Shown: positions 1-5,728, counted from the stretch's first letter. The stretch is DNA of 6,639 nucleotides from Prevotella sp. UBA4376 (GCA_002391185.1 DGRY01000052.1:1-6639), one strand, 5' to 3'. Numbers and translations: made by a program. Notes: generated by a model not told the origin, from the letters alone.

Positions 1-43
1 GAGTTTTGAATTATGCTAGCAAGAAACGCAACCAGTTAGCTAG

Positions 44-63
44 CCCTTCCCTACTGGGGAGGG
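44..63 (-). terminator. Stem-loop downstream of the GH25 lysozyme gene
   Basis: An 8-bp stem (CCCTTCCC at 44-51 with GGGGAGGG at 56-63, one T-G wobble when read on the plus strand) closes a 4-base loop. It lies about 17 bases past the stop codon of the minus-strand lysozyme gene, where a transcription end is expected. There is no T-tract after it on the minus strand, so intrinsic termination is uncertain and it may only protect the RNA end. Confidence 0.4.
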
Positions 64-80
64 ATGGGAGAGGCTCTGTT

Positions 81-1811
81 TTAAAGGTTTTTCTTGAACT
101 TCTCAAATTCGTCTTTGTATCCGTTGAACACGTTGATGTCAACTTCTCCGTGAATACCTTTTACTCTGCCATCGGGGCATAGCTGCCAGAAAACCAGTTG
201 TATATCGGGTTTGTATTCGCCATATCGCGCTATCCACACCTGATAGTTTTCTCTAATGTCGGGAGCAAGTGGAAGATATTTGTTCACAAAGTTTTGTGAG
301 ATATAAAGCACAGGCTTTCTGCCAGTGTGATGTTGCACCAGTTTGAGCCATGTTCTCACACGTGCCCACATCACTTCAGGTCCACCCATTTTCTTTATCT
401 GTGAGGGTAGGGGTTCTACATCGAGTACAGGTGGAAAATCGCCCTTTGCCACCCACGAGTTTTTAATGAAGTTGTGAGCCTGTTCTGTGGCACTGCTTGT
501 TGTTGAAAAGAAATGGTATGTGCCCACACGATAGCCATGAGCTTTGGCATCCTTATAGTCTTTCTTGTAGAATTTGTTGACTACAGTTTTACCCTCAGTG
601 CTCTTTATGTATATATATGATATGGGGTAGTCGATGCTTCCCTTTACTTTCTTTCTGCTTATGGTGCCCAGAGACGTAATTCTTAGTTTTCCCCAGTCAA
701 TATTATATTTGTGCTTTCCCTTGATGTGCTGGTGCTTTGATATATCAATGCCATATATGCGGTCGGAGGTGTAGGTTAGGCGTTCGCCCTTGAACACATC
801 TTTTTTCCATTCACCCACACGCAGGCGTCCGTTTTCTGCGAAAGCCACACCCCAGCCATCGCGTTCACCTTCTGTCCAGTGTCCCTCATAAATCTCTCCA
901 TTTTTGTTTACAAGAATTCCATGTCCGTGATATAGCCCCTCTTTGTTTCGTTCACCAATATAGTGCATTGTTGCAGTGTCGGGTTTCTCAATATGGTTGT
1001 TTTTTACAGCCATTTCAAGGGCTGATGGCGATGGGTATCTGTTGGTGATGAATTCTGGTCGTTTGCTCAATGCATAAACATCGTCAGGGGTGCGCTTGTT
1101 GATTGTTTGTAGCACCATATAATTGCGTGGAGCATCCTTGTGATTCTCCACTTGTTTAAGTTTTGTGTGCTTGTTTCCTCTTGTTGTGTAAGTTTCTATC
1201 TTTCTTATTTTTATGTTGCTTTTGTTCTCTGCTTTCTGTAGTTCAGATAGAATGTTCAGGCAGCGAATGCTTGAGTCGAGTCGTGCGTGGTTCTCGGTGG
1301 CAAACTTAGCCACAATGTCGTATCCCTCATCCTGCACACCATGCACACGTAGATAGTATCGACAGTTGCTTTGTTTGTGTTTAGCCACCTTTATGATGTG
1401 GTTCAGTGTGTCAATCTCGTGAGCTATCAGTCGGTCAATGTTTATGTGACGTGTGTTTATGTCAGATGTGTCTGTTTTCAGTGTAACAAGTTTACCGTTG
1501 CACGATGGAAAAATCCACATGCTGTTCATCCAGTAGCCTTTTGTCAGTCGATGGCTTTTGGTAATAGAATCTTTGTTCCACGACATTCTTTCCATCAGCG
1601 TGTCGGCAGATATGGCTGCAGTATATAGCACTGGTTTTCCGTTCTGTGTTATTTCATAATAGAATGTGCGTTCAATAGTTACTACAGAAGCCTTCAGTTC
1701 TTCTTCGTTGTCAGGCCATAGGCGATATGTAGTCCATATAATGGTTGAAAGAACTGCAACTATTATTATCAGGGGTGTTGTGAATCGTTTTTCAATATAT
1801 CTTATTTCCAT
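81..1811 (-). CDS. Membrane-anchored MORN-repeat GH25 lysozyme (muramidase)
   Basis: The 576-residue product has a short basic N-terminus and one hydrophobic segment (about residues 12-28), so it is probably anchored in the inner membrane with its bulk in the periplasm. Residues about 40-280 match no family I recognise. Residues about 284-350 hold roughly three MORN-type repeats, with cores such as YIGERNKEG, YEGHWTEGERDGWG and RVGEWKKD. Residues 352-570 form a GH25 domain: YGIDISKHQ (353-361, Asp356), IYIKSTEG, GYRVGTYHFFS, the catalytic FPPVLDVE (459-466, Asp464 and Glu466), LYISQNF, and VDINVFNG near the end. GH25 enzymes hydrolyse the MurNAc-GlcNAc beta-1,4 bond of peptidoglycan, and all the expected acidic residues are present. 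The start is supported by the TAnnTTTG box about 20 bases upstream. The gene is divergent from luxS. A wall-remodelling role is inferred. The GH25 assignment is firm and the MORN assignment good; the role of the N-terminal region is unknown. Confidence 0.93.
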   Translation of the reverse strand: MEIRYIEKRFTTPLIIIVAVLSTIIWTTYRLWPDNEEELKASVVTIERTFYYEITQNGKPVLYTAAISADTLMERMSWNKDSITKSHRLTKGYWMNSMWIFPSCNGKLVTLKTDTSDINTRHINIDRLIAHEIDTLNHIIKVAKHKQSNCRYYLRVHGVQDEGYDIVAKFATENHARLDSSIRCLNILSELQKAENKSNIKIRKIETYTTRGNKHTKLKQVENHKDAPRNYMVLQTINKRTPDDVYALSKRPEFITNRYPSPSALEMAVKNNHIEKPDTATMHYIGERNKEGLYHGHGILVNKNGEIYEGHWTEGERDGWGVAFAENGRLRVGEWKKDVFKGERLTYTSDRIYGIDISKHQHIKGKHKYNIDWGKLRITSLGTISRKKVKGSIDYPISYIYIKSTEGKTVVNKFYKKDYKDAKAHGYRVGTYHFFSTTSSATEQAHNFIKNSWVAKGDFPPVLDVEPLPSQIKKMGGPEVMWARVRTWLKLVQHHTGRKPVLYISQNFVNKYLPLAPDIRENYQVWIARYGEYKPDIQLVFWQLCPDGRVKGIHGEVDINVFNGYKDEFEKFKKNL

Positions 1812-1830
1812 TTCTTTAACGTGATTTCTG

Positions 1831-1838
1831 CAAAAGTA
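1831..1838 (-). promoter_or_regulatory. Bacteroidetes -7 box for the GH25 lysozyme gene
   Basis: On the minus strand this reads TACTTTTG, matching the Bacteroidetes -7 consensus TAnnTTTG, 19 bases before the lysozyme ATG. No TTTG lies about 20 bases upstream, where the sequence is instead the A-rich repeat, so the -33 element is weak or missing. Confidence 0.45.
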
Positions 1839-1881
1839 ATAAAAAAGTAAAAAAGTAAAGAAGTAAAAGGGTAAAAAGTAG
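1836..1881. repeat. A-rich 8-bp tandem repeat between divergent promoters
   Basis: GTA(A) recurs at 1836, 1847, 1855, 1863, 1871, 1878 and 1881, separated by A-runs, giving a mostly 8-bp period (GTAAAAAA-like units). It fills the space where the -33 elements of both divergent promoters should be. A-tracts in near-phase can bend DNA, and such repeats can change length by slippage; both effects are inferred here. Confidence 0.6.
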
Positions 1882-1889
1882 TACCTTTG
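1882..1889 (+). promoter_or_regulatory. Bacteroidetes -7 box for luxS
   Basis: TACCTTTG followed by C matches TAnnTTTG exactly and lies 38 bases before the luxS start, giving a leader of roughly 30 bases. The -33 region holds the A-rich repeat rather than TTTG. Confidence 0.55.
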
Positions 1890-1927
1890 CGGAGAATATT
1901 CAGGTTTTAAATTAATAAAGCATAATT

Positions 1928-2422
1928 ATGGAAGTCATACAGAGTTTTACAATTGATCACACTCATCTCAAACCAGGCATCTACGTGTCGCGCGAGGACA
2001 AAGGTTTCACCACTTTCGATCTTCGTATCACAGAGCCTAATAAAGAGCCAGCCATAGCGCCTGCAGCTATACACAGTATAGAACATTTAATGGCTACATG
2101 GTTCCGCAACTCACGTGCAAAAGACGATGTTGTGTATGTTGGTCCTATGGGCTGCCTTACAGGAATGTATATCATCATGACAGGTTCATACACAGTAGAG
2201 GATATGCGTGAGCTAACCATAGAGTGTCTTGAGTGGATTCTAACACAGAACGAGGTTCCTGCTACGCGCCCTGAGGCTTGTGGCAACTATCTACTTCACG
2301 ATCTTCCTATGTGTCATTGGGAGTGTCGTCGCTATCTTGATCGCTTGAAGAACGATTTTCACTCAGAGTACACTAAACTAAAGATAACACTCAGTGACGG
2401 TAAAACATTCGCGGATGCGTAG
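1928..2422 (+). CDS. luxS: S-ribosylhomocysteine lyase LuxS (autoinducer-2 synthesis)
   Basis: LuxS cleaves S-ribosylhomocysteine to homocysteine and DPD, the precursor of autoinducer-2, in the cytosolic activated methyl cycle. The 164-residue product is of normal family length. The metal and catalytic motif HSIEH is at 49-53 (His49 and His53 as ligands, Glu52 as general base). The catalytic cysteine lies in GPMGCLTGMY (Cys76), and the third metal ligand is Cys118 in ACGNY. The N-terminal stretch TIDHTHLKPGIYVSR and the TTFDLR/NKEP segment are typical of the family. The start follows an AT-rich leader (TTAATAAAGCATAATT) from a TAnnTTTG promoter. It appears to be a single-gene unit, with no pfs or methionine genes adjacent in the window, and a possible stem-loop follows it. 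Homocysteine recycling is the safe role; actual signalling cannot be read from sequence. Confidence 0.96.
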   Translation: MEVIQSFTIDHTHLKPGIYVSREDKGFTTFDLRITEPNKEPAIAPAAIHSIEHLMATWFRNSRAKDDVVYVGPMGCLTGMYIIMTGSYTVEDMRELTIECLEWILTQNEVPATRPEACGNYLLHDLPMCHWECRRYLDRLKNDFHSEYTKLKITLSDGKTFADA

Positions 2423-2443
2423 TTGGAGAAATTACGAATTTTG

Positions 2444-2484
2444 AGTTACGAATATATTTAATTATACGATTCATAACTTTTGGT
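2444..2484 (+). terminator. Possible luxS terminator stem-loop
   Basis: AGTTACGAAT (2444-2453) pairs with ATTCATAACT (2469-2478) over 9 of 10 positions and is followed by TTTGGTTTT. The stem is AT-rich with a 15-base loop, so strength is doubtful, but its place 22 bases past the luxS stop fits. The octamer TTACGAAT also occurs twice in direct orientation here (about 2432 and 2446). Confidence 0.35.
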
Positions 2485-2569
2485 TTTACGCTTGCTGCAC
2501 TCGTTACGCAGGATATTACAGTTTCGGAGTTGTAAAATAGCACGATTATTTTATATCCTAAGGGTCACA

Positions 2570-2599
2570 TTTGTTAACATTTCGTTTATATTATCCTCG
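2570..2599 (+). promoter_or_regulatory. Weak candidate promoter for the Nim-like gene
   Basis: TTTG at 2570-2573 is followed after 18 bases by TATCCTCG (2592-2599), which matches TAnnTTTG at only part of its positions. It lies 26 bases before the ATG, in an AT-rich leader typical of Bacteroidetes. The position is right but the match is poor. Confidence 0.25.
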
Positions 2600-2625
2600 T
2601 ATTTTTTTCGATACAAAAAAAAGAA

Positions 2626-3138
2626 ATGAGAAAGAAAGCAAGAGAAATGAATAGTCAATGGGCATTGGAAGTTATGCACAAGGCTCCTTTCGTAACTGTA
2701 AGTTTTGTTGATGAGAGTGGTAAGCCTTATGGATTACCCTTGTCGATTGCTTCAGATGATGATAAACATTGGTATTTTCACTGTGCACTGGAAGGCAAGA
2801 AGCTTGATGCAATAAAAGCGCATCCTGAAGTGTGCCTCTCGGCTGTGGGACGTTGTACACCAACTGTAGGACCAAAGGACGGTAACTTCACCTTGCAGTA
2901 TAAGTCGGCTGTGGCGTTCGGACATGCCGAATTTGTTTCTTGTGATGAGGAGAAAATTCACGGTCTTCGCCTCATAAGCGAACGCTTTTTGCCTCAACAC
3001 ATGGATGCTTTTGATGATGCTATTGCTCGTTCGCTTAGTCACACGGTAGTAGTGAGAATAACCATTGATTCCATTTCAGGCAAAAGAAAACAATACGACA
3101 AGCAGGGCGAGGAAATGAAATATGGACGAATGGAATAA
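2626..3138 (+). CDS. Pyridoxamine 5'-phosphate oxidase-like (Nim-type) flavin-binding protein
   Basis: The 170-residue product has the split-barrel flavin-binding fold signature of the PNPOx/NimA group. An N-terminal strand region PFVTVSFVDESGKPYGLPLS (21-40) leads to the typical WYFHCALEGKKLDAIKAHPEV segment (49-69), which includes the His52 position characteristic of Nim-like proteins. A second strand pair follows (VAFGHAEFV, about 97-104), then a late VVVRITIDSISGKR segment. Members bind FMN or related cofactors. Some (Nim) reduce and inactivate 5-nitroimidazoles, but most paralogues in anaerobes are uncharacterised, so drug resistance should not be assumed. An alternative start is Met8, 21 bases downstream; the first ATG is chosen because it sits directly after the AT-rich leader. 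The stop codon lies inside the terminator stem. It appears monocistronic and converges on the GNAT gene. Confidence 0.85.
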   Translation: MRKKAREMNSQWALEVMHKAPFVTVSFVDESGKPYGLPLSIASDDDKHWYFHCALEGKKLDAIKAHPEVCLSAVGRCTPTVGPKDGNFTLQYKSAVAFGHAEFVSCDEEKIHGLRLISERFLPQHMDAFDDAIARSLSHTVVVRITIDSISGKRKQYDKQGEEMKYGRME

Positions 3139-3166
3139 CCTTAAAGTAAAAAGGGTTATTCCTTTT
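3132..3166 (+). terminator. Terminator of the Nim-like gene, overlapping its stop codon
   Basis: GGAATAACC (3132-3140) pairs perfectly with GGTTATTCC (3154-3162), giving 9 bp with a 13-base loop, followed by TTTTCATTTATT. The stop codon TAA (3136-3138) is in the left arm. It also lies just beyond the stop of the converging GNAT gene and may serve both, although the T-tract favours the plus strand. Confidence 0.7.
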
Positions 3167-3169
3167 CAT

Positions 3170-3676
3170 TTATTCAGATGCTTTGCTTACATACTGGTAA
3201 GCGAGTCGCTCATCGCCAGAGAGTAGATAGATAATACCGCAGTATGTAAAACTGTGTTTTGTTATGTTATGCTGCATAATCTTGTTGTCGCGATGTGTGT
3301 CAATTCTTATATTATTATCATGTGACAAGCAAAACTTCATGATACTGCTGAATATGCCATGCGCTTCAGGATAGCTGGCTATGCGATGAACTACGTGATA
3401 GGGTAGGTTATCGTTAACCCATTCTCCCTCGTATATTTTGGCATAAGTGGGCTCAGGAGAGGGTAGAAAAGCAAAGTAACCAACAATCTCGCCATCGTCT
3501 TCAACTACGAAAGCACCGTTCTTTTCCATATCGGTAGCTATGACCTCTTCCGAAGGATAACCTTCTCCCCATTGTTTCATATTTCCCGACTGGCGCATAA
3601 TCTTTTTTGCTGCGTCTATGGTTCTCATTATTTTTTCCATATCGTGCAGCTTTGCCTCTCTGATTGTTCTATTCAT
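3170..3676 (-). CDS. GNAT-family N-acetyltransferase
   Basis: The 168-residue product has the layout of a small acetyl-CoA-dependent GNAT enzyme. The N-terminal strand and helix are TIREAKLHDMEKIMRTI (4-20), and the strand pair AFVVEDDGEIVGYFAFLP is at 55-72. A strand with the following helix is VVHRIASYPEAHGIFSSIMKF (95-115), in the position of the acetyl-CoA loop. IRIDTHRDNKIMQHNITKHSFTYCGIIYL (123-151) matches the usual late pattern of Asp/Thr, Asn and an aromatic C-terminal strand. The pyrophosphate-binding R/Q-x-x-G-x-G/A motif is degenerate here (EAHGIFS), as in several Bacteroidetes GNATs of unknown substrate. It has its own near-consensus promoter and converges with the Nim-like gene. 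The substrate cannot be told. Confidence 0.85.
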   Translation of the reverse strand: MNRTIREAKLHDMEKIMRTIDAAKKIMRQSGNMKQWGEGYPSEEVIATDMEKNGAFVVEDDGEIVGYFAFLPSPEPTYAKIYEGEWVNDNLPYHVVHRIASYPEAHGIFSSIMKFCLSHDNNIRIDTHRDNKIMQHNITKHSFTYCGIIYLLSGDERLAYQYVSKASE

Positions 3677-3707
3677 GTATTATTCTTTAAAACGGTTTTC
3701 TACTGTG

Positions 3708-3739
3708 CAAAGGTATGTAAATTCTCCTTTCCTCCCAAA
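3708..3739 (-). promoter_or_regulatory. Near-consensus Bacteroidetes promoter for the GNAT gene
   Basis: On the minus strand TTTG (3739-3736) is followed after exactly 20 bases by TACCTTTG (3715-3708). This matches the Bacteroidetes TTTG/N19-21/TAnnTTTG consensus fully. The box ends 31 bases before the GNAT ATG. It is the best promoter in the window. Confidence 0.75.
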
Positions 3740-3767
3740 CTGCTGTGTACTAAAATAGTTCAACATC

Positions 3768-3890
3768 ATGCGTATCCTTGGCAAGTCGGCACTCACCACG
3801 GACTGCCTCCAAGACCTGCTCCGATATCTCAAGCAGAAGACTGAGAATCCTGATGATTGGCAGCTCTATTTTGATTTCAAATCCGATTAA
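3768..3890 (+). CDS. Orphan 40-codon ORF, unknown, possibly a gene remnant
   Basis: The predicted 40-residue peptide begins MRILGKSALTTDCLQDLLRY and ends with WQLYFDFKSD. The frame is open three codons further upstream (FNI) to a TAG at 3756. Third codon positions are rich in C and G (ATC, CTC, ACC, AAG), unlike the AT-rich noncoding DNA around it, which suggests true coding descent. There is no promoter or leader of its own in the correct direction, and it begins about 30 bases beyond the -33 element of the GNAT promoter. I do not recognise the family. It could be a small protein or the C-terminal end of a deleted gene such as a transposase. It is followed by about 100 bases with no feature I can support before the SGNH gene. 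Confidence 0.3.
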   Translation: MRILGKSALTTDCLQDLLRYLKQKTENPDDWQLYFDFKSD

Positions 3891-3991
3891 CATATATTAA
3901 GAGACACTAGTGAAGTTCATAATATAATAAAACGCCTCATCCCGACTTTCCCCGGTAGAGAAGAGAGGACAACTTTAAATCTTTCATTATT

Positions 3992-4675
3992 TCAATCTTT
4001 CAATTTATCAATCGCAGCTTTAATCATTGGTTCCATGATAGCATATCCTTCTAATGTTGGGTGGCAGCCATCACTTGAGATTCCTTGACGCATACCGCCA
4101 TTCTCACCAGCCATAGCCGACCAGTAGTCAACAAAAAGACACTTGTGAGTCTTGGCATAAGCACGCAATCTGTCGTTAAGATGCTTAATCTTTGCCACTA
4201 CATCAGTAATCTGTGTACGCCAGCAATATTGGTCACATGGAGTTATGGTCGTAAGTATAACCTTGATTTTATTTGCCTGAGCAATCTCAACCATAGCAAT
4301 GATATTTTCATACGTACGATCTTCTACATAATCATGGTTGTTCTCTGCAATATCGTTTGTGCCACTATTGATAACAACAGCCTTAGGATGCAGATTCACA
4401 ACATCTTCATGAAAACGAACAAGCATCTGGTGACTGGTCTGTCCACTGATACCTCTTCCAATATATCCATTGCTCTTGAAGAAATCGGTATGCATAGAAT
4501 ACCAATTATCAGTAATGCTATTACCCATGAACACTACTTTTCTCTGTTCTTGTGGTAACTGCTTGTCAATAACATTTGCTTTCTCATAACGTTTGTAGTC
4601 TGTCCAGTTTTTCTGGGCATAAGTGTTGAAGGATAATACCGCCAACATCATTGCAAAGAATAGTTTACGATACAT
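3992..4675 (-). CDS. Secreted SGNH/GDSL-family esterase
   Basis: The 227-residue product starts with a signal peptide (MYRKLFF then a hydrophobic core, probable cleavage after TYA at residue 20), so it is exported. The SGNH blocks are all present. Block I is VVFMGNSITDNW (nucleophile Ser53), block II is GRGISGQTS (Gly78), block III is INSGTNDI (Asn107), and block V is DGCHPT (Asp202, His205). These are typical of the PAF-acetylhydrolase-like and carbohydrate-esterase group, which removes acetyl or acyl groups from sugars or lipids; the substrate is not readable. The start lies 23 bases after the stop of the truncated glycosidase reading frame, with no promoter between, so the esterase is probably read from the promoter at about 5034-5064. 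Pairing of a sugar esterase with a hexosaminidase suggests host or dietary glycan processing (inference). Confidence 0.92.
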   Translation of the reverse strand: MYRKLFFAMMLAVLSFNTYAQKNWTDYKRYEKANVIDKQLPQEQRKVVFMGNSITDNWYSMHTDFFKSNGYIGRGISGQTSHQMLVRFHEDVVNLHPKAVVINSGTNDIAENNHDYVEDRTYENIIAMVEIAQANKIKVILTTITPCDQYCWRTQITDVVAKIKHLNDRLRAYAKTHKCLFVDYWSAMAGENGGMRQGISSDGCHPTLEGYAIMEPMIKAAIDKLKD

Positions 4676-4698
4676 AATTCTGTTTTTATTATTGTTGA

Positions 4699-4902
4699 TT
4701 AATAGTTTCTTTTCTGATTATCGGCATCATAGGCAACAGTCATACCTTCTTTAAGTGTAAACACTTTAGAGGTATCCATCAGTAAGCTTTTCACCGTTGG
4801 AATAATCTTGTAATCGGCACGTGTAATTTCCTGTGCTATCATACTGCTATTTACAAGTACGAATAGGCAACAACAAATAGTTAGATGTTTATTTTTCTGC
4901 AT
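4699..4902 (-). pseudogene. N-terminal remnant of a secreted glycosidase, probably GH20 hexosaminidase
   Basis: The 67-codon frame encodes a signal peptide (MQKNKHLTICCCLFVLVNSS, cleavage near IAQ) followed by a stretch ADYKIIPTVKSL...VFTLKEGMTVAYD. This resembles the opening of the N-terminal domain of Bacteroidetes beta-N-acetylhexosaminidases (ADYxIIPxPxS then F-x-L-x-x-G-x-x-I-x-Y). An intact enzyme would be several hundred residues longer. After DNQKRNY the frame hits TAA, and the next 23 bases lead straight to the SGNH gene with no continuation in another frame. This looks like a clean internal deletion that removed the catalytic domain. The exported stub might still be translated. The family call rests on a short segment and is moderate. 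Confidence 0.5.
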
Positions 4903-5023
4903 TTTTTAATTTTGACATTATTATTTCTCTTACCTTAACCATGTTCTCAATGCCTATGTAGTTATGGACGTCAAGCCTCTTTAATAAATCTATTTTTGTT
5001 CATAGTGCAATTTGGGATTTCAT
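4889..5023 (-). pseudogene. Possible broken small ORF upstream of the glycosidase remnant
   Basis: Reading from an ATG at 5023, the frame gives MKSQIAL, then an in-frame TGA (5002-5000), then 36 sense codons that include IDLLKRLDVHNYIGIENM and end REIIMSKLKNAEK before TAA at 4891-4889. The last part overlaps the start of the glycosidase remnant by 14 bases. The composition (Asp, Glu, Gly, His, Arg) is more protein-like than random AT-rich DNA. Chance is quite possible, and the ATG is only 10 bases from the promoter box. No family recognised. Confidence 0.2.
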
Positions 5024-5033
5024 GATTATGCTG

Positions 5034-5064
5034 CAAATATAATAGTTTTACGCTATATTTGCAA
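5034..5064 (-). promoter_or_regulatory. Promoter for the glycosidase remnant and SGNH esterase
   Basis: On the minus strand TTG (5064-5062) is followed after 20 bases by TATATTTG (5041-5034), a good Bacteroidetes promoter. It overlaps a perfect 9-bp inverted repeat (GCAAATATA at 5033-5041, TATATTTGC at 5054-5062). A mirror-image TATATTTG therefore faces the plus strand at 5054-5061, without a good -33 element. The leader to the glycosidase ATG would be about 125 bases. Confidence 0.5.
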
Positions 5065-5076
5065 GCGAAAACACAA

Positions 5077-5108
5077 TTGGAGTTGTGCGAGCGAAAGTCA
5101 CACCTTTG
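5077..5108 (+). promoter_or_regulatory. Weak plus-strand promoter candidate
   Basis: TTG (5077-5079) is followed after 21 bases by CACCTTTG (5101-5108), one base from TAnnTTTG. It points into the AT-rich tract and the short plus-strand frames beginning at 5224. It is supported only by the near-consensus match. Confidence 0.25.
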
Positions 5109-5223
5109 CGAGTTACATACGTGATACCATCAAGGGTACCTGAACTTTTTTGGCCTACGCCAATCTGATTAATTTAAACCATAAAATTAAAAAAAATAAT
5201 AAATTAATAATACAATAAAATAT

Positions 5224-5439
5224 ATGATCCATCAAGAATCAGCTACCTGGGATGCTTTTTCCGTTAGGATTCGATGCAAAGTTAGAGTATGAACAAAGTG
5301 AAAGCAAGGAAGAAACCATGAGAAACAAAAAAGGGTGATCTTTGCAACCTCAATGATAGCTCCAGAACTTGACACCACAGAATACACAATAGGAGAGAGC
5401 TATACTCGAGAAAATAAGAGTCTAAAAATGTACAGGTAG
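5224..5439 (+). other. Chain of short plus-strand reading frames, possible degraded gene
   Basis: After an AT-only style leader, ATG at 5224 opens a 22-codon frame (MIHQESATWDAFSVRIRCKV...) ending in TGA at 5290. This overlaps ATG 5289 (MNKVKARKKP), which ends overlapping a further ATG. A third frame, open from a TGA at 5299, runs through KRVIFATS to ATG 5353 (MIAPELDTTEYTIGESYTRE, 28 codons) and stops at TAG 5437. That stop lies in the first unit of the 11-bp array. The overlapping ATGA joints and protein-like composition suggest either a frameshifted gene or tiny frames by chance. I recognise no family. Confidence 0.2.
5277..5307 (-). promoter_or_regulatory. Second minus-strand promoter candidate
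   Basis: On the minus strand TTG (5307-5305), then 20 bases, then TAACTTTG (5284-5277) matches the Bacteroidetes consensus. It points toward the glycosidase remnant but lies about 375 bases from it. Any transcript would begin with a long leader running through the AT-rich tract. Confidence 0.3.
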
Positions 5440-5529
5440 CCCCATAGCAGCCCTTAAGTAGCCCCTTAGCAGCCCCCAACCAGCCCCTTAGCAGCCCCTT
5501 AGCAGCCTCAAGCAAGCCCCCAGGGGGCT
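5437..5529. repeat. 11-bp GC-rich tandem array with capping hairpin
   Basis: Units of consensus YAGCCCCTTAG begin at 5437, 5448, 5459, 5470, 5481, 5492 and 5503 (the last is 10 bp). The array ends in a perfect 7-bp hairpin, AGCCCCC (5515-5521) with GGGGGCT (5523-5529). The minus strand carries runs of three to five G separated by about 6-8 bases, so it could form a G-quadruplex. A minus-strand frame through it (AAKGLLRG/AAKGLLKG) is a by-product of the repeat. Confidence 0.85.
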
Positions 5530-5542
5530 ACTTAGATGCTGC

Positions 5543-5561
5543 CAGTACCCTAAGAGTACTG
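5543..5561. repeat. Small hairpin after the 11-bp array
   Basis: CAGTAC (5543-5548) pairs with GTACTG (5556-5561) across a 7-base spacer. It follows the capping hairpin of the array by 13 bases. Confidence 0.4.
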
Positions 5562-5633
5562 AGCCTGTGCGCCGCCAGTAATTTCTTTCATCATATACTG
5601 AATTATATTTCAATCTTCTCTAAGTTTGCAAAT

Positions 5634-5655
5634 GATTGCGGCTCAGCCGCCAATC
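5634..5655. repeat. GC-rich palindrome with one-base loop
   Basis: GATTGCGGCT (5634-5643), one C, then AGCCGC-C-AATC (5645-5655) forms a 10-bp stem with a single bulged C. The one-base spacer suggests a DNA cruciform or protein site rather than a normal RNA loop. Confidence 0.6.
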
Positions 5656-5728
5656 TTCAACCAACGGTCATCGACTGAGCAGATGAAAAGATTTAAATAT
5701 TGAAATAATGAAAAATTGAAATATTAGA

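Noticed and set aside
10..43. Two GCTAGC palindromes at the window start as an attachment site
   Set aside because: Six-base palindromes 18 bases apart are too short, and there is no integrase, tRNA or second copy in the window.
1371..1628. Plus-strand frame inside the lysozyme gene
   Set aside because: Cys/Val-rich antisense shadow without motifs.
2140..2170. Unusual residue after the LuxS catalytic cysteine (GCLTGMY)
   Set aside because: The position after Cys varies in characterised LuxS proteins, and all metal and catalytic residues are present, so inactivity is not supported.
2672..3042. Two minus-strand frames inside the Nim-like gene
   Set aside because: They are antisense shadows of a well-supported PNPOx-like gene.
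4085..4558. Long plus-strand frame (157 codons) over the SGNH gene
   Set aside because: It is the antisense shadow of a gene with all catalytic motifs. Its own translation has no recognisable domain.
5150..5166. TTTTTTGGC-CTAC-GCCAA as a terminator
   Set aside because: The T-run precedes the stem on the plus strand, and the minus strand has an A-run after it. Neither direction gives a stem followed by T, and no gene ends here.
5282..5515. Minus-strand 77-codon frame with AAKGLLRG/AAKGLLKG repeats
   Set aside because: The repeats come directly from the 11-bp array and the rest is Leu/Ser/Cys/Phe-rich sequence typical of a noncoding antisense frame. There is no start context or family.
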